A DNA stretch of 64,000 nt. Source: Tubulanus polymorphus (taxonomy: Eukaryota; Nemertea; Palaeonemertea; Tubulaniformes; Tubulanidae). The DNA lies in contig NC_134029.1 in assembly GCF_964204645.1 (NCBI RefSeq), forward strand, positions 8,050,850 to 8,114,849, given 5' to 3'. This document shows, one piece after another, positions 27,980 to 39,430 of this stretch. The notes under the pieces were generated by a model, which made no database searches, was not told the origin of the DNA, and saw nothing but the letters and a program-made list of their open reading frames with translations. Numbering within the stretch: the first letter of the stretch is position 1; every line of letters begins with the position of its first letter. Made by a program: the position numbers and the translations under genes.

Positions 27980-28090
27980 ATGAATTACTTATCCCGATGA
28001 TTCTGGTTTCTCTGATGATGGAGTTAAGTCGGAACTCCGAAAATGTCAGAAAATAAATGATTTAATCATCAACTGTGGTTTTCTAATTAA
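27980..28090 (+). repeat. Dispersed repeat with a hammerhead-like core
   Basis: Shares the tail aatgtcagaaaa..atcatcaactgtggttttc with a diverged copy at 51960-52060. The hammerhead-like core is listed separately. Confidence 0.5.
28012..28043 (+). ncRNA. Hammerhead-ribozyme-like core
   Basis: CTGATGA (28012-28018) is followed after one extra T by a six-pair helix (ggagtt 28020-28025 with aactcc 28033-28038, loop aagtcgg) and then GAAA (28039-28042). This matches the CUGANGA - stem II - GAAA order of a hammerhead ribozyme, apart from the extra base. Stems I and III were not resolved, so self-cleavage is not shown. Confidence 0.35.
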
Positions 28091-29330
28091 ATTATGCCGC
28101 GTAATTCGATTGAAAGAATTGGGATCACAAACCTTGAAACTCTTAAAGCTCCTGATTCAGTAAAGATTCCAATCGAATCAACGTCACAGTCAAAGATCTA
28201 ATTATCTATTTTCGAAACATCAAATGACGATACGCACAAGCTTTCTCCGGGTGTAAATTAACGATTAGCGTTCATCACTGTAGTCTGGTATCTAGCCGTT
28301 ATCCCAGAGGGGTAAACCGTTCCGTTCAAATAATAGACACCACTCTCATCCAAGGCATGATCAGAAAAAAGGTCGAGCCACTTCGCGAGCAGAGGACGTC
28401 ATACGGTCGCTATCCGAGTTCGTCATACGGAAAGATTTTTGTCTGTATTCGATTCATTTTTTGATTCAAATGAATTCTTTATTCTACTGGTGTACATTTA
28501 GGAACTGAATGAATAATAAGGAGTATTCCATATCCGTCATGCGAAAAACAACAACAATTTCCACTTTATTCATAATATTTACAAGGCCCCGAGAATACTG
28601 CAAGTTAGACATTGCTACATTGCAACTTTAAGATTAAAACCGACGAACATACTTCAACCCTTCTCTAATATATTTCTATGTAAGATATTTTTAGTAACAC
28701 AAAAGATTAAAAGCTCTTTCTCTGAATTTTCAAACAGAAAAAAATGGATACATTTCTTACCTAAAGCTCTGACAGGATTGAAATCGAATTGCTTGATTGG
28801 AAACTGGTGATAACTACCGTAGCGTGCGAATGACCCTTTCTGGTATCATCTACTGTCCAAATCGAAACAATCGATTTTCTGTAAGATCCGAGTATGGTAT
28901 AATAAACAACGAATTGAATTGAATTGAACTGAATTTGAATTCAATACCGACGTCATTGGTTTTTGCATTGCGTGATCTAGCCTAGTGGCTAGCAGTCGAA
29001 AAGAAAAATGACAGGAACTGTCCGAATTAATCGCTTATTTTATCATTCCAGCGCTTACCTCGTCGGTAGGCCGCTAAATTAGGATATGGGATTATTATTG
29101 AATGCATTTTCGTCAATCTGAAGGAGGAATGGATAATGACACAGTTCACGAAGACCAGCAGACAAAGAAACAAACGTAAGTAGAGAGTCCACAAAAGAAG
29201 AAAGTGTGTGACACACACTTGACAAGTCTCTCCTGACCTGTGAGATTCAATTCAAATTTACAAATTTAAAGATAAAATTGTGAATAGTGTGATTGATCAT
29301 TGCTGTCTTTTGACGCCTTGTGACCCACAC
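28091..29330. other. No gene seen
   Basis: AT-rich, no supported exon. A short gaattgaattgaactgaattt run lies near 28911-28935. Confidence 0.35.
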
Positions 29331-29352
29331 CACAGTATGGTGGCTGAAAGGC

Positions 29353-30510
29353 CCACAGGGGCTCGTTACGATAGCTGGGGGTCCAAAATCAAAGATTTGA
29401 CCCAGTATCCTAGGTACCACCTATAAAAAAAGAAAAGGGAGCTAACATTTTGACATACTAGAATTGACCTTCTCATTTCAATCGCTCATAACTTTGTAAC
29501 CCATCGACCGATTCGCTCGAAATTGGTTTCGTTTCATTCCTAAGAGGTTACTTTTTCGTTTGAGACCTTCCGCGACAAAATCGGATAAGAGACACCCGAG
29601 AAATCACGACTCAAATCCGAAAAAACGAGTCAAAATAGCCAAAGCCGGAATTACTAGGACGTCTCGGAGTAGTCGATTCCCGAAGAAAAACGATGAGTTG
29701 ACGCGGTTCCCGGACGTTAATCTTCACATATCATACATCGCTGGAAAGCTTATGAACTGACCTTATTGAAAAATGCGTTTATTTGATAATCCGTTCCGAA
29801 ACCGGCGACAAGCGAGGTGATAATACGCACCGAACCGATAAATACGCACTTTAAGCGTCACTGAACCGCCATTGAGGGTGTGACGTCACGGGCTCTGAGG
29901 ACTGATAAATTCGCGATACGTGATTGGTCGACTGAATATGTCAATTATCTAGCGTTGCATGCTGGGATTTCTCATGACGTCACGCAGTTAATGGCGGCCG
30001 GAATACACTTGGAAATCGTATTTATCGCATCAATCTGGATTATCAGCTCGCCAGTCGCGGGTATCGGAACGGATTATCAAATATACGCGTCTTTCAATAA
30101 GGTCAGTTCATAAGCTTTCCAGCGATGTATGATATGTGAAGATTAACGTCCGGGAACCGCGTCAAATCATCGTTTTTCGTCGGAAATTGAGCACTTCAAG
30201 CCGTCCTAGTAATTCCGGCTTTGGATATTTTGACCCGTTTTTTCGGATTTGAGTCGTGATTTCTCGGGCGTCTCCGGTCCGATTTCATCGGGGAAGGTCT
30301 CAAACGAAAAAGTCAACTCTTGGGAATGAAACGAATCTAATTTTGTGTAAATCAGTCGATCGGTTACGAAGTTATGAGGGGTTGAAATGAGAAGGTCAAT
30401 TCTTGTATGTCAAAATGTTAGCTCCCTTTTCTTTTTTTATAGGTGGTACCTAGGATACTGGGTCAAATCTTTGATTTTGGACCCCCAGCTATCATAACGA
30501 GCCCCTGTGG
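29353..30510. mobile_element. 1.16-kb foldback element
   Basis: The left arm begins ccacaggggctcgttacgat and the right arm ends in its complement (atcataacgagcccctgtgg). The inverted match continues inwards through aagggagctaacattttgac, gaaatcacgactcaaatccg and gatgtatgatatgtgaagat, to a TGACGTCA in each arm (29881-29888, 29975-29982). Arms are about 500 bases and diverged by a few percent. No transposase ORF. It is a large non-autonomous palindromic DNA element. Confidence 0.85.
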
Positions 30511-30998
30511 AAAGGCCAAATACAATAATTTTCACACGACCTCGATCATTAGGCCTAGGGCAGGCCTATAGAAAAACACAAAAGTTAAAACGAAATTTAT
30601 AGAGCAAAAACGAATTTTACCGCGCAAAAACTAAAATATTCGTTTTTGCTCTATGATTTTTCGTTTTTGGGCCCTATCAAAAACGAATTTGTTTTTGCTC
30701 TATGCCGGATTTTCGTTTTGCATTTTTCTATAATCGAGGTCATTTGAAAATAATTCATTAGAGCAAAAACGAAAGTTTTTGCTAGGGCGCAGAAACAAAT
30801 ATTATGGAGCAAAAACGAAAAATCATAGAGCAAAAATGAATATTTTCGTTTTTGCGGGGAAAAACGAAAAGTTTGTTTTTATGCGGTGGCAAAAACAAAG
30901 TTTTCGTTTTTGCTCTATAGGTTTTGTTTAGTGTTTTTCTATAATCGAGGTCGTGTAGAAATTAATGCATTTGGCCCTTATCAGCCACCATACCACAG
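30511..30998. repeat. Repeat built from gagcaaaaacgaa and its inverse
   Basis: Many copies of gagcaaaaacgaa and ttcgtttttgctct alternate on both strands between 30575 and 30925. They are bracketed by inverted ends (cacgacctcgat near 30537, atcgaggtcgtg near 30943). The outer words tggtggctgaaaggcc (29339) and ggcccttatcagccacca (30971) are also inverted, so this block and the foldback form one nested palindrome. Confidence 0.7.
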
Positions 30999-31235
30999 CC
31001 ACAAGGTTTATAGTTTTTTACTGGTCCAGGCACTTTTTTTTATAGATTTTTGTTGAAGATTGCACAGATAGCTAGTGCATTATATTGCACAGATAAAAAT
31101 GGTGGACTTTCTAAAAAGCACAGTTGAATATAGCAGACTTTCACATATCTTAAGGCACCATCGTTCTAGATTAAATTTTCATTCATGCGGTGTTCTCTGA
31201 ACAAATCACTGATTTAATAGAAACAATAAGGTTCT

Positions 31236-31470
31236 GTAAAGGCCTGGACACACTGGTAAAATTGGCCAGTGTGTCGCCGGCGACAGAATCGCCCAGTGTG
31301 TCCGGGTACGGCCATCAGTCGCCTCGAGCGCCGTATTAACCAGCCAATCACGGCTCTTCGACGGTTCTCGTGATAGCAAGGTGGCACTAACAGCTGGTTG
31401 TTTCAAAATAAGCGGCGCTGTTCGCTGATTTCGCCGTTTGACGAAATCGTCCAGTGTGTCCGGGTCTTTA
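31236..31470. mobile_element. MITE with GGACACACTGG ends
   Basis: The left end aaaggcctggacacactgg and the right end ccagtgtgtccgggtcttt are terminal inverted repeats about 200 bases apart. An internal copy (cccagtgtgtccgggt) also occurs. It lies just before the first mapped exon of the voltage-sensor gene. Confidence 0.6.
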
Positions 31471-31576
31471 GAAAAGCCACTGAAATTATCCCCTGGTAAA
31501 ATTCTTATAAAAAGAAAATTTCTAAAAATGTAGTGTAGAAAGATTAAATGCTGAATTCATATTGTTTCTTCGTCAG

Positions 31577-34500
31577 AACTCTACCAAAATTGGAAATTTA
31601 TCTGTATACAGTATGGTTTGAATGTGTGGGACTGATACTCGTTTTGGTTGAATGCTTCCTGGCTGTCGTTGAGTTAATTCTCGATTTGAAGGTCTTTCAA
31701 GGTAGGTCATAAATCAAATTTCGCTTCGGTTTCATCAGTTGATGAATATATCTACGAGCGTAATCTGGCTAGTTGGTCTGAAATGTATGAACTATTGAAT
31801 ATCAACCGTTGATAAAATGCTATATCCGTGTTGTGACGATAATATGTGGAGAATCCCACAACAATAATAGTAAGTTCTTGTAGTCCAATGTTCGAGTCAA
31901 AGTCTATTCTAAAAGTCATCTTCCGGACTACTGAAGATTACTAAAATAAAATGAATCAGTTGTAGGATCGCAACATCCGTGATAAAACCATGAGTGAAAT
32001 CCCACAGTAAATGAATTGATAGCTAAAAAGTTTATTTAAAAACTAGAAATATTCCCGGTGGTTGCTACCACCCTCTTTCAGTCAGTCTACTGAATAGATG
32101 ACTATTAGAATATAGTTGAAACGTTGAATAACTTATTAGTTCAACAAAACATTTTCTAACTTAATATTATTTTTTCGTTATTATTGTGGGATTGTCCACA
32201 TTTTTTATCTATTGAATAAAGAAAAGAGTTTGAAGTGCCAGAAAATGTGGCAAGCCTATCCTGTTGTTTGGTTAAATATCAGTTCATAAAGAGACAATAG
32301 ATCCAATTCCACAGATGCTACACAAGTGTGAATATATTTATATCAACATGTCGATCTAGAGCCCGAGAGTCCAAGTAACTGGCGTACTGGGTGAGGAGAA
32401 AATCATACACGTTACTAACTACAATCACTAAAAATGTTCAAAGTTTATCTTAAATCATTGATAACTGGGAGAATGTTGATTGCAAAAACATCTTCCGTAA
32501 TGTATTCCATATTGTAATAAGTGATCTGATATGAAAATTGATAAAAAATTTGATCTATTGACTATGCATTCAATACTAAGATTGACCCACTAAATACGAA
32601 ATTAAAAGATTTAAAACGAAATCTATCTATTATGAAAAATCTAAAATAAAAAGACACAACGTTTAACAGTAGTTTTTAATCTTATCATCCAGAGCTGCCA
32701 ACCGTTCCTGATTTTAAGCATTTTGCTGCTATTTTGTCATGAAAACACTGATGTGATTTGTTTGATGGGTACGGACAAGGGTCACTGATAAATTGAACAT
32801 TTTCTTTCATATCCCATTAAAATGTAACTGGAAAAAAAATCACCTCGTTACTGATCGCTTTAGCAGCCCCGGATATCTATTCTCCCCTCCTCTGAGTGCG
32901 GATGTTTAACTATCCACTTGACTTAATATGCGAGAAATCTTGGATTACGGAAAGTTGGACAATGATCCATCATGATTTTTTTTTCACTCGTTTCAGTGGG
33001 CGGAAATGTCTCGACGAATCAGAGTCGAGGATCGGCGCCGACGTCCAATCGAAATACGCTCGTGCAAAGTTTAACGGCCGGTTCGACGCCGAATGCACAC
33101 GTCACCGATAGCCTTCACATTCTGTACATCGTCATACTGATTCTGTTCATGGCAGAGGTAAGTAGTAGTAGTGCACCGTCGGTTCACTGGCGCGGAATTC
33201 CTCATGCCGCTTGGTAAATATCGTAGACCGGTGCATCGTCTGTCGATGATCGTTTATATATGTTGAGTCATTGTTTGATTATGGTCCTTAGTGCGAAGGT
33301 GATTAACATTCCTCTGTCCTTAAGTGGATGTTTGACTTAAACTGCTATGATCGCTACTAATTAACCGGAATCACACAAGCTTTTTTACCCGGGCCAACAA
33401 TTCGCACTGGTGGTGCCAAATGGATCCGTGGCTATTTGGCCCGGGCAAAATTTAGGCCCAATCAAAAACATCGGACTAGGCCCATGCCAAATTTTAGCAC
33501 AGGTTGAATCATTCCAGCTGAACATACTGATAGGTTCTGGAAGCGACTCACCTTGCTTGCCACAGCATTATATTTGACTCTGGTCTGGTCGAGCTCAGTT
33601 TGACCAGAGCCAAATTGTTACGTGTTAACGGCCTTTATTTAGTTTTTCATTGAAGGGTGACTCATTTCCCTATGAATTTAATTTTCATGAAATGAACTTT
33701 TGAAGATTGATCGAAATCATGAAATAAAACTAGGTTGCCATCTTAATATGGGTCTACGTGAATAGAAATTCCAGATTTATTAAGCGATTTGAATAATTGA
33801 GAAGCCCTAAGGATGCTGATAAACTTGTTTCCGGAAGTTTTTAGGCGCAGCGTTCACACTACATTATTTAGACCGGTTTAAATGTGGCCCGTTCCAAAAA
33901 AGTCCATTTCAAATTGGTCTGTTCCAATTTGGACCAACCAAAATGACCGATGCAGGTAAATCTAAGTGTGTGTATGGACAGAAACTGGCACAAATTTGCC
34001 ATCATGCTGATTGATATAGTTTTCAGATTTCATATAGGCCTAATGATTTCTAAGGTATTGCCTAAAAATCAACGTATGCTTATTATTGCACATGTGTTGC
34101 TTGCAGTTTCTAAGGTATTGCCTAAAAATCAACGTATGCTTATTATTGCACATGCGTTGTTCGCAGTGCGTCATGTTAATGGTTCGAAAATGTTCTAGAA
34201 TTTACAATAGATGAACATGGTAAACTGCAATCATCAAAATCGTTTTAATGAATAACAGCTTGGGACTCATAAATCTATCATAGAGGTATAATTTTGGGGT
34301 AATAACTCATGGCAACATCTTGCAGACCCAGTCATAACTATCTTAAAGCCAATTTAGCAGACGCGCACTCTGATTTAGCCCGTTTTAAGGAACAGACCCA
34401 TTTGGAACGGTCTAACTAGTGGTAGTGTGAACACGACTTTAACCTCTGTCCCACGATGGCTGAAACCTTTTTATTAATATGGAACCTATCCAAAAGTGAC

Positions 34501-37500
34501 ACTCTGTTCGTCACAGATTAAAAACACCCCGGGACTACTACTACTACACTAGGAATTCAATAAGTTTGTTTGTGATATATGCTTTCGCAATTCAACAGAG
34601 TTTGTTTGCTTGAAAAGGTTACAAAACATTATTCCATATTCTTTCTTCTTTGACCTGTCGCGATCAAGCATGAGCACAATTTCTGCTATGACAATGGCAT
34701 ACGTACAATACTTGTTGCATTAGTAAAGCACATTTTGCGCATTTATACGAAACCGGTTACAAACAATAAGAGATCGAATTGTTTTTACAGGTTACGACGA
34801 AAATTGTCATACGCCATCGAGATTTTGTCAACCACAAATATGAGGTAATCGTCGCTTGTGACTAGGGTATCCCTGATGCAATTGTGCATGAAATATTGAA
34901 AATAATATCTCGTGCTCGAATCCTTTTAAAGGGCCCAGGTATCGGATTGATGTGAAAAATGGATATCACCGCTGAAAAGATTGTGATAAAAATGTGAAAA
35001 AAATCGTGAAAATGTGTGAAACTTCAAGCAGTGATGTTTTGATCCCTTTTTTGTGCCCCATAACCACGAAGCTCAGAATCGATGCACAAGTGGTGTCAAA
35101 ATTTAAGAAATTCTATTTTAATCTGTCCGATCAGTAATGGCTTATTCGTATTGTACCTTAACGTTACAAAAATGAGATATCCGGTTTAAGTGAAAAATCC
35201 CGGTATTTTGTGAATAGGAAATTTCCAGAATTGATCAATCCGGAAATAATTACCGGTATATGATATTTACAGACATTTGAAAGGGTCAAAAGACTAAAAT
35301 GATCGTTCTAAAATTTTCTGTTACCTTCGATGAAGTCTAATCAAATGTCAATATTTGTTTTTTTTTAGGTATTCGATGCTTGTGTGGTATATCTGACATT
35401 ACTCATCACAATCATTTTACACAGTATAAAACTGCGTATCGTTCGCGACGCGTTGGCGTTTCTAATTGGTCTCAGATTGTGGAAGGTGTCTAATATCATA
35501 TTTGGTATGTATTGCATGCATACACTTGCAAGGCTACACAATTGAAGGGCACCGAATTCGGCAGGGTTCGAACAAGTCCTGAAAATTCTGGCTAAGTTAT
35601 AGAAATTATTGATAACAAGGGCGGATCCAGGCTAGTTCCCCCCCCCAAATTCTTTAAGGTGCCCCCAAATTCTTTAGGGAAAAATTTAGTTTTCATTTTA
35701 TATATTCTAAGAAATAGAAATATGAATTATTCCCTCATCAAATAGCCTTGGAGAACACCAAGATTTCAGAATTTTATAGGAGAGGAGAGGGCCCGGACTT
35801 CATGGCTTCAGCTCTCACTACATAAGGGTGCCCTTCGCGATTACATATGTGCCTTTGAGTACCCTGGTACCCTACCCTCAAAATAACCTGCTCCGCCCTT
35901 GAATGATTGACGTGGAATAGTTTTGTAGATGAGTAAAAAGTCAACTGGAATTCACAAGAAACGATTGTGTAGATTTATTGGACTGAAACGATAACGTTTG
36001 GGCTCCGACAAACAGCCATAAACAGGAAACAGTAATAAAAACTCATATAATACCTTAGCAGTTGGGATGAGTAAACAAAACTTATATAAGGCTCATTATA
36101 GGGGGAAAAAAAGCTTAGCGCTTTTATCATATTACTGTAATATAAGTAATTCAAGTAATATAAATGTTAATGAAATTTTTTTCAACTACTATCCATTACA
36201 TCTTATTACTTCATATTACTGTAGATTACTATGAGTTACATCTTATTACTAGACATTACTCTATAGGCCTATTACTATTGGTTACATTATTATGGATAGC
36301 TGTTAGTTACTTAGGTAAGATATTTGGAACAGATTAGGCCTTCATTACTCATATTAATTATATTACAGTAATATGACAAAAGTGCTAAGCTTTTTTCCCC
36401 CTATATTGAGCCTCAGGTGACCAGAGATGAGAATTCCCCGCGGATCCGCGGTTTCCCGCGGATTTCAGTATTGAAAAATATCAATTTTCCAAATAGTCCA
36501 AAAATGATGTAAAAATATGGGGGGGGGGTGATGATCTCACTCAATTGGTCCGGCGCGATCGGTAATCAGGTGAACCGTAAAAGCGTTCAGTGCCTGTTTT
36601 ACTTATCGTCACGTAAAAGTATCGCATTTCAATGCATATTCATTGCAACACAGTGATTTTGTATGTACATTTGTACTACGATGAGTTTGTATGTATTTTA
36701 TCGATCGGTTGCAGACACGCACGCACAGCAACAGTAGTAACGTATATAGGTCTACTTACTGTTGCTGCGTGTGTGTGGCGAACGCTTTCGGATATTATAC
36801 ACTACTTGGTGATGATTTTTAGTGAGCATTCATCGGCGCATTTTTACTGCAATAATTCAGGGCTCGACCCGTAATGCATGAGATGCTGAATGTCATCAAA
36901 TGAGGATGTACCACATTGGAACTAGCCATTACCTTCCAAAATATAATAGTCGTTCATGGGTTCGAGATCGCTCTAAGTGCTCGGAAAACGTATTTAATTT
37001 CTAAAATTTTCTTGGGGGAGGGCCCCCAAACCCCCCAGAAATAGCTTCGCGCCTTCGGCGCTCGCTAGTGCTGACGGCGTAGCCGTCAGCTGGTTCGCGT
37101 ATGTCACTCAAGAAAAATAACCCGCGGATTTTACAGGTCGGCGTTCTCATCCCTGGGTGACAAAACTAGCACTAAAACAACAAGGGGTACTATAGTACCC
37201 ACCTGTGCAGTCCTACGGTGTTTGATTTGGTCGTAGCCAATGTTTAGTTTATTTCCCAGTAACACCTTTTTGGATTGTTAGTAAATAGAAATTAAAAAAG
37301 TATGCGTTATAGAATTGGAAGATTGATGAACCAATACCGGGTATCGTCCGATACCAGATATCGCCTGCCAGAATTGATTATGTATTTCTGGAACATCTCT
37401 TCCAGGTGCTTCGGTTAAAGAACGAAAACAATTGGAACAACATATCTACGCGTACAGAAAAGCTAGGCTCTACGCAGAGGAAAGGGTTAATCAACTTATA

Positions 37501-39430
37501 CAAGAATTAAGTAATAAACAGGTAGGTTATGCGCCGTCAATGCTATGAATAGTTGGCTTTAAATGTCTGCAATAAGGACTAAGATTGTTACGTACTTAAG
37601 TGGACTAGGACTTATCCTAATCTACATGTATGAAGAAGTGAAACTAATGGTTAAATGTTGAAATATTGAGAATTTCTATTCATTATTCATTATTTTCATT
37701 TTGGATGTCATTCTAAATTTAGTTTGGTATAAAGTCTTTGAATTTTGAATGTTGTTTATTAGGATTGCTCCCAATTAGCCCAGCCCTTTGTCAATTCTCT
37801 TTACTTTCATAAGAATATTCAGTTGTCAGTTGTGTTTTTTTAGGTTGAAAATGAGAAGTTGAAAGAAATAATCAATACATCAGGGAAGACTTGTAACACG
37901 AGTACGGAACTTATACGAAAAAGAGGTATGTGTTCGGCCTAAAACTTATCATCGGTCATCATGCTATCGGGTTATGCTCCGAAACTTAGGAATATTTCTA
38001 ATCTAATGGAATACACATCTTTAGATTCACAGCATTTCAAAAGACACTTAATAAGTCAATTGTTCCAGGCACATTCCGTCCTGTGGAGCGCATAAGAACT
38101 GTTTCTATAGGATTTTTGCACTTAAGAAATGCATTTATTTATTTATTTATTGGGTTTAGAAACTGACTTGGATTTTTAGGCTAAAAAGCATTGCATTATA
38201 TCAATTGGTGAATTTAAAGTTTCTACTTGCTTACAGTTGGAAGATGGGATCGAAGGAATAGTCAAGAAGGAGGCGTTTCCGAATTTCACGAGGAACACAT
38301 AACTCCTCAGTCGTTGCGGAAATGCCACGCGACGTTGACCGGTCAGCAACAAAGTCCGTCTGCCGCCGCCACCGCGAGAACGGGCGTAAATAATAGTCAG
38401 AATAATTCACAATGTGCTAGTCGACGTGATAGTATTGACGATCAAATATCGGACACCGTCAATAGCGGTGGAAAACTTGAAGTTACGGATACGAATGGGG
38501 ATGTTATACAAGGTATTCGAAATTAATGACGATCTAAAATGACATTCCCAAATCGGTCATTCCTGGATATAATGGAGTTCTGAAAGGACGAAATTTCAAA
38601 TTTTGAGGAAGCGTCCGCGTCACTTACATCATATCTCAATTGAAATAATCCTCAATTTAAATGGCTACCAGTTAACCATATTAGATCTCATTAGTGCAGA
38701 TTTTTAGTGCTGGTGCATTTATGATGTTTTATTTATCTACTTTTAGCTGTAGCGGAAGTACACAGTGCAAAACCGTCTTCTGCTGGTTATCACAATCCTA
38801 CATTTATCAACGACAAGGAAGTCGTATTATCTGCTGTTAACCTCGATAACTACATATGTACAGGTAGGGAAAATACCAAGTGTTGATTGAAAAAACCCTG
38901 CCAAAAAACACCAGGACCCTGTTCCATAGTCAGTCACCGATTAAGTCTTTCAGTTGAAATTAGTTGGTTTATGGTTAAACATGAAGTCAAATCTCAATGA
39001 TTGCGAAACAACTTCTACTATTCAGGGAGGCATTTTAGTTGGTGTGCGCCGTGTGCTATCCCCTTTTAGCCTGGTTAGCACGAGACAGCCTAAAAATCTA
39101 AGGGCATTTTTTTTTCAGGTGATTTAAAAGAAAAAGGAATGGTGCGATCAGCTAGTCAGGCGTCGTTCGAACCATCTTTCTACGAAGCGTTTAGTCCGGA
39201 AGAGATGGAGGTCATACGTAGAATAGCATCTGTACAGAAACACTGTGGGGTACGTTTACGTTTAACCTATCAAAAACATACATTTTGCCATAGTTTTAGC
39301 AGTTCTACATTTTCAGGGGGGGTACATTCTATCTTAAAACATGAAGAGAAATTAAATCCCGCATGAATGTTTTTGTATATTTCAGGATCTGTTGAGAAAA
39401 TATCTTCTCTCTCTGGCAGATACTGCTTAA
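31577..39430 (+). CDS. Voltage-sensor-domain protein, Hv1 (HVCN1) / TMEM266 family, 5' end missing
   Basis: Ten exons join in phase with GT..AG introns: 31577-31701, 32997-33157, 34791-34844, 35369-35504, 37406-37521, 37844-37925, 38237-38512, 38747-38863, 39119-39249, 39386-39430 (stop TAA). They encode 413 residues. Exon 1 carries S1, ending VVELILDLK as in Hv1. Exon 2 carries the S1-S2 loop and S2 (ILFMAE), exon 3 the end of S2 (VTTK..HKYE), and exon 4 S3 (EVFDACVV) and S4 (LRLWKVSN). Exons 5-6 form a charged coiled coil, followed by a Gln/Ser-rich soluble tail and the C-terminus LLRKYLLSLADTA. By Hv1 numbering, F150, E153, K157, D174, R205 and W207 are kept and the loop His matches H140. 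The selectivity Asp112 is Glu, R208 is Lys and R211 is Asn. Family membership is clear. Whether it conducts protons (Hv1) or is a non-conducting sensor (TMEM266-like, suggested by the long tail) is open. The first exon starts mid-codon, so an upstream exon with the Met is missing. Confidence 0.88.
31835..32215. repeat. Inverted-arm repeat with hammerhead-like remnant, copies 2
   Basis: In the first voltage-sensor intron. The left part (gtggagaatcccacaacaat) and the right part (attattgtgggattgtccac) are inverted. The centre carries ctgaatagatgactattag and agttgaaacgttgaataa, which match the family at 13265 and 53005. Confidence 0.55.
32697..32874 (+). repeat. Interspersed repeat, copy 1
   Basis: Starts agctgccaaccgttcctgat and matches, at moderate divergence, 49467-49662 in a USP3 intron (tgttcctgattttcag ... 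ggttggcagccctg). The shared edge word ctgccaacc is inverted at the two ends of the family. Confidence 0.5.
33845..34437. mobile_element. MITE with GTTCACACTAC ends
   Basis: The left end (cgttcacactac, tagaccg) and the right end (cggtcta, gtagtgtgaac) are inverted. It lies in a voltage-sensor intron and contains the 60-base tandem duplication listed separately. Confidence 0.6.
34047..34166 (+). repeat. 60-base tandem duplication
   Basis: Two nearly identical 60-base units (from 34047 and from 34107) differ at only a few bases near the end. The unit length is a multiple of three and one frame stays open through both, giving a 20-residue repeat (SKVLPKNQRMLIIAH...). Since it sits inside a MITE within an intron, the open frame is probably accidental. 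Confidence 0.85.
35615..35906. mobile_element. MITE with GGGCGGATCCAG ends
   Basis: The left end aagggcggatccaggc and the right end ctgctccgcccttga are imperfect terminal inverted repeats. In a voltage-sensor intron, after exon 35369-35504. Same terminal family as 42132-42386. Confidence 0.5.
36091..36412. mobile_element. Palindromic MITE with 50-base arms
   Basis: The left arm (ctcattatagggggaaaaaa, then gcttagcgcttttatcatat) is inverted at 36360-36412 (atatgacaaaagtgctaagc, then ttttttccccctatattgag). The interior is filled with ttactatt-type words. In a voltage-sensor intron. Confidence 0.8.
36421..37148. mobile_element. Element with CCAG(A/G)GATGAGAA ends
   Basis: The left end ccagagatgagaattccccg and the right end cggcgttctcatccctgg are inverted. 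Near the left end is a 14-base perfect palindrome ccgcggatccgcgg, and a G run lies at 36520-36528. It is followed by CpG-rich inverted words (cttcgcgccttcggcgctcg; ctgacggcgtagccgtcag). Confidence 0.55.

Noticed and set aside
33950-34198. 82-residue ORF with a 20-residue repeat
   Set aside because: It falls inside a MITE in an intron, and the open frame follows from a 60-base duplication.
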